Part shown: in pieces, positions 15,898 to 24,402 of the stretch | How the letters are laid out: every line of letters starts with the position of its first letter | How positions within the stretch are numbered: position 1 is the first letter of the stretch | Assembly (NCBI GenBank): GCA_020720045.1 | Contig: DYPH01000019.1 | Location: 1 to 62,555 of the forward strand | DNA length: 62,555 nt | Direction: 5' to 3' | DNA from: Sorangium cellulosum | GTDB taxonomy: Bacteria > Myxococcota_A > Polyangia > Polyangiales > Polyangiaceae | Translations under genes and position numbers: made by a program | The notes under the pieces: generated by a model | Seen by the model: only the letters and a program-made list of their open reading frames with translations | What the model was told of the DNA's origin: nothing | The model's database searches: none

Positions 15898-16431
15898 TCA
15901 GCGAACGCCGCCAAGGAACGTGTTCGGAATTACCGCGAGGACCTGCGTTTGAGTCATCTCGCCTTTTTCGTCGACGGCGTAGTTGTCTTCTTCAATCTTG
16001 AGCGACCGCGTTCCGGTCACGTCCGCCGTACCGACGACGCGGAACGGGATCGTCGGGGAAAATGCCGAGTCGCGCGCGAGGATGAGCGCGAGATCCATCG
16101 GGATGGCGACCGGTACGCGCAAGGGGCTGGTTCGCTTGCCGGCAAGCCATATTCCGCCTTCGGGCGCCTGAAACTGGATGGGAAGGGTGTATTTTCCACC
16201 CATCGTCACGGTGCCTCGCATGGCGCGGACGGCGACGTCGTAGCTGTTCGGGTTCTTCACATCGAGGACGACCGTCATCCGAACGAGCGGAGGGATCGCC
16301 GCCTCCACGCCGTTGATTTCGGCGCCGCGCAGCTGCATCGTCGGCTTGGAAACGCAGCCACTTACGCTGGCCGCGCAGAGAAACAGCGGGAGAACAACGG
16401 CGGCGCGTGCAAACACGGACGAGACGTTCAT
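15898..16431 (-). CDS. LEA14-like (water-stress/hypersensitive-response domain) lipoprotein
   Basis: 177 residues from ATG 16431, chosen because AAGGAG sits 7 nt upstream and a signal peptide with lipobox (SVSGC) starts there; the frame continues upstream but without a signal. The mature part shows the LEA type 2 pattern: residues LRGAEINGVE..., a strand MTVVLDVKNPNSYDVAVRAMRGTVTMGG, and later VPVAIPMDLA, i.e. an immunoglobulin-like beta sandwich found in LEA14/WHy domains of bacterial lipoproteins. Periplasmic or outer-membrane location is expected. Biological role unclear; such proteins are tentatively linked to desiccation or envelope stress. Confidence 0.75.
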   Translation of the reverse strand: MNVSSVFARAAVVLPLFLCAASVSGCVSKPTMQLRGAEINGVEAAIPPLVRMTVVLDVKNPNSYDVAVRAMRGTVTMGGKYTLPIQFQAPEGGIWLAGKRTSPLRVPVAIPMDLALILARDSAFSPTIPFRVVGTADVTGTRSLKIEEDNYAVDEKGEMTQTQVLAVIPNTFLGGVR

Positions 16432-16700
16432 GGAAGGCTCCTTCTTAAGCGGCGGTCGGGAGCATTCTGCCACCGACGCCAGTCTTCCCCCTAGCGCACG
16501 GCGCGCGCGACCGACCGAAACTTCACCGGAACTTTTCGTCCCCACCACGTGCGTCGACGGCCCATCCGTGCTTTGTCCATGGCGGCGGCCCGTCAGGAAT
16601 TTCCCTTTCGTGGGAGCTTTCCCTACAGTGGACGGTGGCTGCTGCCCGAGTCGTATTCGATCCGCCTTCCTTTCTCGTTTCCCCCCTCGCGAGTGAATCC
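16432..16700. promoter_or_regulatory. Divergent intergenic region
   Basis: 269 bp between two divergent genes (LEA14-like lipoprotein and Cys-rich repeat protein), so it must hold promoters for both. I see no clear -35/-10 pair, palindromic operator or RNA element in it. Confidence 0.4.
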
Positions 16701-18107
16701 ATGAAACGCGCCTTCGGCCTCCTCTGTCTCGCCGTCGCCGTCCCCGTTGTTGCCGCCGCGTGCGGTCGCGCCGACCTCGACCTTCCGCCCCCCTACCAAG
16801 CGGGGCCCGGTACCGACGCGGCAGCGCTCCCGGACGGTGCCGCCGACGCCCGCCCCGATGGCACGGCCGATGCGACCCCGGATGGCACGGCCGACGCGAC
16901 GCCGGATGCGCCGATCCTCGATAGCGGCCCCGATTCCTTCGTCCCCGATGCTGGCTGCTCCCCCGCGACCTGCCCGACCGGGTGCTGTTCCGTCGATGGC
17001 GCTTGCATCGTCGACAAGACGGCCGCTGCGTGCGGCTCTGGTGGAAATGCTTGCTTGGTCTGCCCGGCCGCCGCGGTCTGCGGCACCGACGGCAAGTGTT
17101 ACGACGTCAACGACTGCAACCCGAACACCTGCAACGGCTGCTGCATCGGCAATCTTTGCGTCGGCGGGAACGACACCACCGCCTGTGGGGCAAACGGTGC
17201 AGAATGCACCAATTGCGCCGGCGCGAATCAAGTGTGCGAGGCAAATGCCTGCGTCGCTGGCGCGCCGAAGTGTAGCGCGGCGAACTGCAACGGCTGCTGT
17301 TCCGGAGACGTCTGCGTCGTCGGGACCGACCCGCTCAAGTGCGGCGCCAACGGTCAGGCATGCACCGCCTGCGGCGCGGCCCAAGTCTGCTCTTCGAAGG
17401 GTCCCCAGGCCGGGGGCGCGTGCGAGGCGCAAAACCCGCAATGCAACCCGGGCAATTGCAACGGCTGCTGCGACGGAAATCGCTGCCGTCAAGGGGCCAA
17501 CCAGCGCGCGTGCGGCCAAGCGGGCGTCGCCTGTCGCGACTGCGCCGCCGAGGGATCTACGTGTGATCTCCAGGCAAATCCGCGGACATGTGTCGCTGCC
17601 CCCAACGCCTGCCCGACCCAGTACCTGGCCTGTCCGGCTGGCACGGTCACGCCGACGCTGCCGCTCCAAAAGGGGCAGTGCACCACGGCCAACCTCACTG
17701 CCCTCGCCGCTGCCTGCGGTCAGGGCCCCGATGGAGCCGCCTGCGTCGCCGCGCGGAACGCCCTCCCGGCCGCCTGCTCGGCCTGCATCGCCCCCTTCGC
17801 CGTCCCCTTCCAGGACCTTACCGGTCTCTTCGCCTGCGTCGCCCCCTACCTCGACGCCGCCTGCAACCGCTCCACCGGTTGCGCCGCCGACTGCTCGACC
17901 GCCTCCTGCGACGCCTGCGCGACGCCCCAGCAAGAGCAGCAGTGCCGTCAGCAGTCGACAAACGGCCAATGCCAGCCGTACTATCAGCAGGCTCAATGCA
18001 CGTTTACTGCATTTTTGGGGCAGGGGAGCTTCTGCAACCCGCAGACCTACGGCAACTACGGCGGATGGCTCGCGGCTGTCGGCAAGCAGTATTGCAACGC
18101 TCCGTGA
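16701..18107 (+). CDS. Cys-rich secreted lipoprotein with four CNGCC repeats
   Basis: 468 residues from ATG 16701, which begins a signal peptide with lipobox AAAC; the frame opens earlier at a GTG without a signal. After an Asp/Ala/Pro linker containing three near-identical PDGTADAT units come four tandem repeats of about 47-51 residues, each with ten Cys in the order C-x4-C-x-GCC ... CG-x2-G-x2-C-x2-C ... C ... C; three of them contain CNGCC. A further Cys-rich region (~290-460) follows with different spacing. This is an extracellular disulfide-knotted surface protein of the type common in Polyangia. No enzyme motif. Adhesion or matrix function is speculative. Confidence 0.8.
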   Translation: MKRAFGLLCLAVAVPVVAAACGRADLDLPPPYQAGPGTDAAALPDGAADARPDGTADATPDGTADATPDAPILDSGPDSFVPDAGCSPATCPTGCCSVDGACIVDKTAAACGSGGNACLVCPAAAVCGTDGKCYDVNDCNPNTCNGCCIGNLCVGGNDTTACGANGAECTNCAGANQVCEANACVAGAPKCSAANCNGCCSGDVCVVGTDPLKCGANGQACTACGAAQVCSSKGPQAGGACEAQNPQCNPGNCNGCCDGNRCRQGANQRACGQAGVACRDCAAEGSTCDLQANPRTCVAAPNACPTQYLACPAGTVTPTLPLQKGQCTTANLTALAAACGQGPDGAACVAARNALPAACSACIAPFAVPFQDLTGLFACVAPYLDAACNRSTGCAADCSTASCDACATPQQEQQCRQQSTNGQCQPYYQQAQCTFTAFLGQGSFCNPQTYGNYGGWLAAVGKQYCNAP

Positions 18108-18248
18108 ACGGAATCGCGCCCACGCGACTCAGTGTGTAATGCACGTATCCGCTCGGCGTCTCGTCGGGCGGATGAGTCGTTTGTACGATTGAATTCCGAA
18201 ACAATCGGTACTGAAGATCTTTCGCCGCCTTCGCGCGTACGCCCAATC

Positions 18249-18647
18249 ATGCTCCGACCCTGTCATCGCTGCCTCCGCCACCACCGCGACGAAACGTGCC
18301 CCTTCTGCCAGGCCAGCCAGGCGAGCCTTGTCCGAGCCGGTGGCGTTGCCGTCGCGTTCGCGCTCGCCGCGTGCACAACAGCGCCGAAGGTCGACGCGGT
18401 CATCGACGGAAGTTCGCCCCGCCCCCTCGAGACGTCGGTCCCGATCGCCCCCTACGGCGTCGCCCCCTACGAAGTCCCCGTGACGGCACAACCGACCGCG
18501 ATTCCAACCGTTTCGGCGAGCGCGGTGCCTTCGACGGTGCCGGCAACGGCGCGTCCGACGGTACCCACCGTGAAGCCGCCGGTACCGCCGAAGCCCCACG
18601 ATCCGATTCACGAGCGCCACGTACCCCTCTACGGCGCTCCGTTCTGA
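18249..18647 (+). CDS. Zinc-ribbon/lipobox protein, copy 1
   Basis: 132 residues from ATG 18249. It begins MLRPCHRCLRHHRDETCPFC: two Cys pairs (CxxC, CPFC) that form a zinc-ribbon knuckle. Directly after it is a hydrophobic stretch (VRAGGVAVAFALAAC) that ends like a lipobox, then a Pro/Thr/Val-rich tail and a C-terminal VPLYGAPF. The tail repeats a PYG motif. It is a paralogue of the next gene, which has the same order of parts. A cytoplasmic metal knuckle followed by a lipobox-like membrane segment is odd for a lipoprotein. Function unknown; no close family recognised. Confidence 0.65.
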   Translation: MLRPCHRCLRHHRDETCPFCQASQASLVRAGGVAVAFALAACTTAPKVDAVIDGSSPRPLETSVPIAPYGVAPYEVPVTAQPTAIPTVSASAVPSTVPATARPTVPTVKPPVPPKPHDPIHERHVPLYGAPF

Positions 18648-18728
18648 GGGGCTGCCCCCAGGCCCGAACGGTCGCATCCGTATTTCCTCCCCCAATTCGC
18701 CGTTGCTTCCCGTACCGTGGAGAGACTC

Positions 18729-19124
18729 ATGCTGAAGATTTGCGAAGCCTGCCGCCGTCACATCAAAGCCGAAGCGTCCTCCTGTCCGTTCTGCCGCGGG
18801 CGCTTTAGCGATGCCCGCGTGGCAGTCGTCGGTGCCGCGGTCGCATTGGCGGCCCTGGCCGGTTGCGGCGAGAAGACCCCGCCCGCAGACACGCCCCACG
18901 CGGAGGTCCCCGTAGATTCCGTAGGGACGCGCACTGCGGCGCCGGTCGCTGCCATGTACGGCGCTCCGCCCCCGCCCGACGTCTCCGCCGATCCGGTCTC
19001 CTCAGCGATCCCCCATCCGCCGATCGCCATCTATGGCGGGCCGCCGGCCCCGGTGCCCCCGTCGCCGCGAACCACGTCGGAGCCATCGGCCCCGGCGTAC
19101 GGCGGGCCGCCGCCGAAGCGCTGA
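18729..19124 (+). CDS. Zinc-ribbon/lipobox protein, copy 2
   Basis: 131 residues from ATG 18729 (GGAGAG 6 nt upstream); a GTG four codons earlier is less likely. Same layout as the preceding gene: MLKICEACRRH...CPFC knuckle, hydrophobic segment VAVVGAAVALAALAGC ending in a lipobox, then a Pro-rich tail with repeated YGGPP/YGAPP units. The repeated Tyr-Gly-Gly/Ala-Pro-Pro motifs are shared with copy 1, pointing to tandem duplication. The stop lies 8 bp before the SDR gene, so the two are probably co-transcribed. Function unknown. Confidence 0.65.
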   Translation: MLKICEACRRHIKAEASSCPFCRGRFSDARVAVVGAAVALAALAGCGEKTPPADTPHAEVPVDSVGTRTAAPVAAMYGAPPPPDVSADPVSSAIPHPPIAIYGGPPAPVPPSPRTTSEPSAPAYGGPPPKR

Positions 19125-19132
19125 CGAATCCC

Positions 19133-20290
19133 ATGCAACATGCACGTTTCGTAACCGGGTTCCCCAGTCTCCTTGCGCGGACCGTCGTGTCGACGCTCTT
19201 GGAGGCGGGCGAGGACCCGGTGGTGGTGCTCGTTCGTCGCGCCGACCTCCCCATAGCCGAAGCGTTCGCCTCCCGACTCTCCGCCGAGGAACGCGGGCGC
19301 TTCGAGGTCATTGAGGGGGATCCCACGGCGATCGACCTTGGCCTCTCGGGGCCGAGTTACGTCCCTTTTTCAAACCGTCTTTCTACGATTTACCACGCCC
19401 ACGAAGCGTTATTTGGAACGCCCCCTCGTGACGCGATCCGCGAGCAGCTGAGCGGCGCCCGGGAGGCGATCGCCCTCGCGAAAGCGGCCACCAAACCGCC
19501 CGTTCTTGTGTTCTTTTCGACGGCGCTTGTCGCTGGCGATCGTAAGGGGACGATGCCCGAAGAGGAACTCGACGCCCGTCGAGACTTCGGAACTCCTGTG
19601 ATTGAAGCGCGCGCACGTGCTGAGAAAATGGTGCGTGCGATTTCGTCGACGGTCCCGACAGTCGTCCTTCGGCCGACGCTCCTCACCGGCCATTCCGTGA
19701 CCGGCGAACTCGTGCCGCTCACCCCCTTTGCGGAACTCCTCGCCGCCCTCGTGGAGGCGCGCCGGCGGCCCGATGCGCTCGGTGCACGCTCGGGCAGCGA
19801 GCGGCGTCTCCACGTTGTTCCCGTCGACTGGGTTGCGAAGGTCGCCGTCGCGCTCTCGGTGGTCCCCCAGGCCTATGGACGCACGGTCCACGTTGCCGAC
19901 GATCGCCCGCTCTCCTACGACCACCTCGTCGACCTCGTCGCTCGTGCGACCGCCCGCGCAACCGGCGCAAATGCCGCGATTGGCGGACGGCCCGATGGGC
20001 GCGCCGTGAAGTCGCGGATGCTCTTGCCGAGGAACTTGAAGGAGGCGTTTTTCACGACGCCCGGATTTGAGCGCTTCGCGGAGAACCCAAAGCTCTTCGG
20101 CTGGTGGCTCTCGGGCCCGACGAACTTCAGCCGCGCAAATCTGGTCCGTTTTTACACAGATGGCTCGGCGTGCCCGGCCTTTGAGAGTTACGTCGAGCGC
20201 CTGATTTTGGTGAGCGAAGAGGCGCGACGATCGATGATGCCGCCGCCGCGCCGCGAAGAGCCGATCGAAATCGAGGATCCGCTCGCATGA
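19133..20290 (+). CDS. Extended SDR/male-sterility-like NAD(P)-binding protein lacking the YxxxK pair
   Basis: 385 residues from ATG 19133, where the Rossmann strand starts (ARFVTGFPSLLARTVV), in the place of the usual TGxxGxxG. A serine strand FFSTALVAGDRKG and following EEELDARRDFG match the fatty-acyl-CoA-reductase/NAD-binding_4 pattern (STxxVAGxxxG...E). Where that family has YxxxK (typically NPYERTKAEAE) this protein reads TPVIEARARAE, so the catalytic Tyr and Lys are missing. It may bind a nucleotide without reduction, or act as a scaffold. The start of the next gene overlaps its stop by 4 nt. Longer upstream frame overlaps the zinc-ribbon gene and is rejected. Confidence 0.75.
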   Translation: MQHARFVTGFPSLLARTVVSTLLEAGEDPVVVLVRRADLPIAEAFASRLSAEERGRFEVIEGDPTAIDLGLSGPSYVPFSNRLSTIYHAHEALFGTPPRDAIREQLSGAREAIALAKAATKPPVLVFFSTALVAGDRKGTMPEEELDARRDFGTPVIEARARAEKMVRAISSTVPTVVLRPTLLTGHSVTGELVPLTPFAELLAALVEARRRPDALGARSGSERRLHVVPVDWVAKVAVALSVVPQAYGRTVHVADDRPLSYDHLVDLVARATARATGANAAIGGRPDGRAVKSRMLLPRNLKEAFFTTPGFERFAENPKLFGWWLSGPTNFSRANLVRFYTDGSACPAFESYVERLILVSEEARRSMMPPPRREEPIEIEDPLA

Positions 20291-20556
20291 TGCCGCCGCG
20301 CCTCCGAAATCGCACACCTATCCTCGGCGAAGGGCTCGTCGTCTTCCCGGTCGTGCTCCCGAAGGAGCACGTCGTCTACCTCAAGGGGCTCCTCGAAGCC
20401 CACGACGGGATCGGCTCCTTCTTCGCCGAAAAGGGGGGCGCTCTTTCGCTATTTACGACCGTCGATCAAACGGAAGAACTGCGTGAGTTTCTCGGCGAAG
20501 TGAAGAAAGAGATCCCCGATCTCGACTTCGGGGAGCCGGTCGCCGCCGAAAGCTAG
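20287..20556 (+). CDS. DUF4911-like small protein
   Basis: 89 residues: VVLPKEHVVYLKGLLEAHDG..., a middle strand and TEELREFLGEVKKEIPDL. This follows the pattern of the small DUF4911 family of Deltaproteobacteria and Myxococcota (an ACT-like beta-alpha-beta domain of ~70-80 residues). Start overlaps the upstream stop (ATGA). Its stop TAG lies in CTAG, shared with the convergent methyltransferase-fusion gene. Role unknown; the context next to the SDR protein suggests it forms a unit with it. Confidence 0.6.
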   Translation: MMPPRLRNRTPILGEGLVVFPVVLPKEHVVYLKGLLEAHDGIGSFFAEKGGALSLFTTVDQTEELREFLGEVKKEIPDLDFGEPVAAES

Positions 20557-20563
20557 CTTTCGG
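20546..20563. repeat. 18-bp perfect palindrome spanning two convergent stops
   Basis: CCGAAAGCTAGCTTTCGG is a perfect palindrome whose centre CTAG supplies the stop codon on both strands; both encoded proteins therefore end Glu-Ser. As RNA it can fold as a 7-bp stem with CTAG loop, which could help end transcription or block read-through from both sides. Confidence 0.6.
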
Positions 20564-22412
20564 TTGTTGGGTCGCGCCGGGGGGAGACAAACGTGTCGAT
20601 CTCCTCCGTCGTCGCACCGAGGCGCAGTAGCACCGTCGTGAGATCGCCGGCGAGCGGAGCGGTCGCTGTGTGCGACTGGCCGTCGGCGTCGCGGTAGGCG
20701 ACGCGTGCAAGATGCACGAACGGACGATCGAGGGTGTACCGCTCCTCGAAGTGGCGGTCGGTCGCTTCCGGATCCCCCTCAAGGCGTACGGGGCGGCCGA
20801 TGACCGGGTGGCCAATGGCGAGCGCCTGCGCGAAGAGCTGCTTCGGCGTCCACCCGGCGGTCGTGACGAGGAGGAGGGAGTGCCCCCCTTTTTTACCAAG
20901 GTATTTGGAGCTTTCCTTCGCCTTCGGGAGCACGGCGACGCGCGTGTATTGCGCATGTACCTCGCGCATTTCGCGCCCCTTTCCGCCACCGTTGCGGGCG
21001 GTGTGGCCGCCGACGGCGACGCGGGCGACCAGCTTCCCCTTGCCGTGGGTAACCCCGCGCACGAGCACGAGCGCGGTTACTTCCTCGACGGTGAGGGGGG
21101 GCCCGTACAGGGCGACGCCGCTCGTGCCGCCGTCGGGGGCGAACCGCCGCGGGAGCTTGCTGGCGGCGCGACTGTGGCTGCCGATAAGGCGACTCACAAT
21201 CGCAGAAGATGCTTCCGCCGAAGGGGGCAGCTCTTGAGTCTCTGCGCCGCGCTCAAGGACGACGATCGTCTCGACTTCGTCGGTCAGCGGGATCTGGTCA
21301 AACGGGGAAAACTCGGAAATCGTGTACCCGGCTTCGACGAAGGGGGCGACGTCGCGGGCGAGCGTATCCGGATCGCAGGAGACGTAGACGAGGGTCGCCG
21401 GGCGCTCAACGAGGAGCGCGTCGCGCACCGTGCGCGGGACGCCCCGGCGCGGCGGGTTCATCACGACGACATCGTTGGCGCCGAACTCGGCACTTTCGAT
21501 GTACTCTTCAGCACTTGTCGCGATCGCTCGGAGCGGGAGCTTTCGCGCATCGGCCTCCCGCTGGGCCTCTTGGGCGGCCGGCGCAAAGACCTCAACGAGG
21601 GTTACACGGGAGCCGGCAGCGGCCAGCGCAAGACCGATCGCCCCGGAGCCGCCAAAGAGTTCGTGGACGGCCCGTTTTGGGGCACGGTCGGTGTAAAGTG
21701 CATCGAGAAGCGCCCGTTGAATGCGGGCGGCCTGCCCGCGATGCGCCTGGGCAAATGCACCAAAAGTTACCCGTTGTTTGGCGAGGCCGACGCGATCTTC
21801 TGCGTTTGTTACGCCGAGCAACGGGATGGTGCGCCCGCCGAGAAACTGGGGATGATCGGTCGCGCGCAAATTTGCGGCGACGCCGAGCACCCCGGGGACC
21901 GCCATCAGCGCCTCGGCGAGCGGAAGGACGGCGTCGCGGACGAGGACGTCGGGATCGATCACGAGCGTGACGAGGAGGCCGTCGGGATCGCTCACCGGAT
22001 CGGCACAGGTGGCCGAGGCGAGCGAACGCAAATCGAGGCCGAGGAGGCCGGCCTGCACGGGAAACGCGCGGACCGCATCGGCGACGCGGTTCGTGAGCGG
22101 CGGGAGGACCGGGCAGTTCGGCGTGTCGACGACGCGGCGCGCCTCCGACGTGCGGTCAAAGAGCCCGACCGTGTAACGACCGTCGGCGATCGCCACGGTG
22201 AGCTTCGCGCGCGTGCGGAAGCCGGCCAGCGCGGCGGCACCGACGGTCGCGGCGACCGGGATCGCCTGGAGCACCGGAAAGCGATCGCGGGCGGCGAGCA
22301 CACGCCTCCGCTTGTGGGCGAGCTGTTCGGCGTAGTCGGGGGTCGTCGCAAGGGCTGGGCAGCCGGAACAACGCGAAAGATAAGGGCAATCGGGCGTCTT
22401 CGAGTCGCTCAA
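20553..22412 (-). CDS. TrmA/RlmD-family RNA m5U methyltransferase fused to an RluA-like domain
   Basis: 619 residues from TTG 22412. N-terminal Cys9, Cys15, Cys18 ([10 protein letters not shown]) plus a later TPNCP Cys form the [4Fe-4S] site typical of RumA/RlmD. The SAM-binding segment [15 protein letters not shown] and the [10 protein letters not shown] loop with catalytic Cys346 follow; the usual DPPRxG is NPPRRG here. From ~400 on the protein resembles an RluA-family pseudouridine synthase: D427 in PDGGTSG (family DxxTSG), then YTRVAVLPK, a GHPVIG turn and [14 protein letters not shown]. One chain may thus make two rRNA/tRNA uridine modifications. TTG overlaps the asnS TGA, giving coupled translation; an upstream GTG at 22556 lies wholly inside asnS and adds only Arg/Pro-rich sequence. 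Confidence 0.8.
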   Translation of the reverse strand: MSDSKTPDCPYLSRCSGCPALATTPDYAEQLAHKRRRVLAARDRFPVLQAIPVAATVGAAALAGFRTRAKLTVAIADGRYTVGLFDRTSEARRVVDTPNCPVLPPLTNRVADAVRAFPVQAGLLGLDLRSLASATCADPVSDPDGLLVTLVIDPDVLVRDAVLPLAEALMAVPGVLGVAANLRATDHPQFLGGRTIPLLGVTNAEDRVGLAKQRVTFGAFAQAHRGQAARIQRALLDALYTDRAPKRAVHELFGGSGAIGLALAAAGSRVTLVEVFAPAAQEAQREADARKLPLRAIATSAEEYIESAEFGANDVVVMNPPRRGVPRTVRDALLVERPATLVYVSCDPDTLARDVAPFVEAGYTISEFSPFDQIPLTDEVETIVVLERGAETQELPPSAEASSAIVSRLIGSHSRAASKLPRRFAPDGGTSGVALYGPPLTVEEVTALVLVRGVTHGKGKLVARVAVGGHTARNGGGKGREMREVHAQYTRVAVLPKAKESSKYLGKKGGHSLLLVTTAGWTPKQLFAQALAIGHPVIGRPVRLEGDPEATDRHFEERYTLDRPFVHLARVAYRDADGQSHTATAPLAGDLTTVLLRLGATTEEIDTFVSPRRDPTTES

Positions 22413-23854
22413 AATGCCGCCGATCCGGGGACGCGCGGGTAGGGGATCGCGTCGCGGATGTTCGCGAGGCCGGTCACGTAGACGAGCAGGCGCTCGAAGC
22501 CGAGGCCGAAGCCGGCGTGGGGGACCGTCCCGTAGCGGCGGAGGTCGAGGTACCACTGGTAGTCGTCCAGGTTCAGAAACATCTCGTCCATCCGCGCTTT
22601 AAGGACGTCGAAGCGCTCTTCACGCTGGGAACCGCCAATGATCTCGCCGATGCCGGGGGCGAGAATATCCATAGCGGCGACCGTCTTCCCATCGTCGTTC
22701 TGGCGCATGTAGAAGGCTTTGATCTCCTTCGGGTAGTTCATCACGATGACCGGTTTGTGGAAGTGTTCTTCCGTCAGCCAGCGCTCGTGTTCCGTCTGGA
22801 GGTCGAGGCCCCACTTCACCGGATAGTCGAACTTTTTCTTCGCCTTGAGCAGGAGCTCAATCGCCTCCGAGTAATCGATGCGCACGAACGGATGGGCGAG
22901 GAGCGCCTCGAGGCGCGTGATCGCCGTCTTTTCAATGCGCTCGGCGAAGAACTTCATGTCGTCGGCGCGCTCGGTGAGCACTGCACGAACGACGTATTTC
23001 AAAAAGGCTTCTGCGAGGTCGGCGTCGGCCTTCAAATCGGCAAAGGCGATCTCCGGTTCGACCATCCAGAACTCGGCGAGGTGGCGCGTCGTGTTGCTGT
23101 TCTCCGCGCGGAACGTCGGCCCGAAGGTGTAGACCCGCGACAGCGCGCAGCAGTACGGCTCGACGTTGAGCTGCCCGCTGACGGTGAGGAAGGTCTCTTT
23201 TCCAAAGAAATCCTTGCCAAAATTGGTCTCCTCGTTTTCGTCTCCAGGCTCCCCATCTTCGCCCGGACCAATTCGAGAGTGCTTCGGCACCTTACCTTGC
23301 TCCAACTCAAACGTCGTCACGCGGAACATCTGCCCGGCCCCCTCGGCGTCCGCGGTAGTGATGATCGGCGTGTTCACCCACACGAACTCCTGCTCGCTGA
23401 AGAAGCGATGGATCGCCTGCGCCATCGTGTGGCGGACGCGGGCGACGGCGCCGAACGTGTTTGTCCGGGGGCGCAAGTGGGCGACTTCCCGAAGAAATTC
23501 CATCGAATGGGCCTTCGGCGAGATCGGGTAGGTCTCGGGGTCGGCGACGAGACCGAGCACGTCGATTTCGTCGGCCTGGATCTCGACCGACTGCCCCTTC
23601 CCCTGAGAGGCGACGAGCACGCCGCGGGCAACGACGCTCGCGCCGGACGTCAGCTTCGTAATGGCCGTCTCGTAGTTTGCGAGCGTGTTCGGCGCGACGA
23701 CCTGGATCGGATCGAAGCAGGTGCCGTCGCTCACGTGGAGAAAGCTGAGGCCCGCCTTGGAGTCGCGACGGGTGCGGATCCACCCTTTGATCTCGACGGT
23801 CTCACCGACGGCGATTTCGCCTTTGAGGATGCGATGAATGCTTGCAGAATGCAT
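22409..23854 (-). CDS. asnS: Asparaginyl-tRNA synthetase
   Basis: 481 residues. An N-terminal OB-fold anticodon-binding domain (~15-110) is followed by the class II catalytic core: motif 2 around [17 protein letters not shown] and motif 3 [13 protein letters not shown] near the C-terminus, with the AsnRS-type insertion between ([24 protein letters not shown], split here). Charges tRNA(Asn) with asparagine in the cytoplasm. Length is normal (460-480). It lies 38 bp after the thioesterase gene in a tight minus-strand run; the following RNA-modification gene starts inside its stop codon. Confidence 0.97.
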   Translation of the reverse strand: MHSASIHRILKGEIAVGETVEIKGWIRTRRDSKAGLSFLHVSDGTCFDPIQVVAPNTLANYETAITKLTSGASVVARGVLVASQGKGQSVEIQADEIDVLGLVADPETYPISPKAHSMEFLREVAHLRPRTNTFGAVARVRHTMAQAIHRFFSEQEFVWVNTPIITTADAEGAGQMFRVTTFELEQGKVPKHSRIGPGEDGEPGDENEETNFGKDFFGKETFLTVSGQLNVEPYCCALSRVYTFGPTFRAENSNTTRHLAEFWMVEPEIAFADLKADADLAEAFLKYVVRAVLTERADDMKFFAERIEKTAITRLEALLAHPFVRIDYSEAIELLLKAKKKFDYPVKWGLDLQTEHERWLTEEHFHKPVIVMNYPKEIKAFYMRQNDDGKTVAAMDILAPGIGEIIGGSQREERFDVLKARMDEMFLNLDDYQWYLDLRRYGTVPHAGFGLGFERLLVYVTGLANIRDAIPYPRVPGSAAF

Positions 23855-23892
23855 GATAGGTTCCGTAGGTCCGGCCGGGAATAGGCGGTCGT

Positions 23893-24402
23893 TCAGCGGT
23901 CGGTCTGGGGGCGCGCCGCGTGGGATTTTTCCAAGCGCTTCTCGCGGCGTTCTTCGCCGGCGCGCTGGGTCTTCTGAGCGATTTCGTCGGTTAAATCGAG
24001 GGGGGGCACCGGAACGGGCCTCCCATGATCGTCGATGGCGACGAAGGTGAGCATCGCGTCGACGCAGGGCCAGCGCTCGCCGGTACGCGGGTTTTCGCCT
24101 TCGACGCGAATGTGTACCTCGAGGCTCGTCTTAAACGTCGCAGTGACCTCCGCTTCGAGGTGGATCACTTCGCCGATCTTGACCGGATTCTGAAAGCGGA
24201 GATCGTCGACAAACGCGGTAACGCACACGCGACCGCTGTGGCGCTGGGCGGCGATCGCCCCGCCGACGTCGACCCAGGCCATGACCTGGCCGCCGAAGAC
24301 GTTCCCGAGGGCGTTGGCGTGGGAGGGGAGGACGTACTCGTTCATTTCCGTGCGCGACGCATGGCGGGAACGGGCGGGGAGAGGGGCGCGATCGGTGCTC
24401 AC
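23893..24402 (-). CDS. Acyl-CoA thioesterase, hotdog fold
   Basis: 169 residues with the YciA/ACOT-type hotdog pattern: [25 protein letters not shown] with the N-x-x-G-x-x-FGG helix entry and its catalytic Asp, then a beta sheet with [22 protein letters not shown]. It hydrolyses acyl-CoA to the acid and CoA. The last ~35 residues are a basic, charged tail. Start overlaps the mutase stop by 4 nt, so synthesis is coupled to methylmalonyl-CoA mutase, suggesting control of a branched/short acyl-CoA pool. Substrate chain length cannot be read from sequence. Confidence 0.9.
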   Translation of the reverse strand: MSTDRAPLPARSRHASRTEMNEYVLPSHANALGNVFGGQVMAWVDVGGAIAAQRHSGRVCVTAFVDDLRFQNPVKIGEVIHLEAEVTATFKTSLEVHIRVEGENPRTGERWPCVDAMLTFVAIDDHGRPVPVPPLDLTDEIAQKTQRAGEERREKRLEKSHAARPQTDR

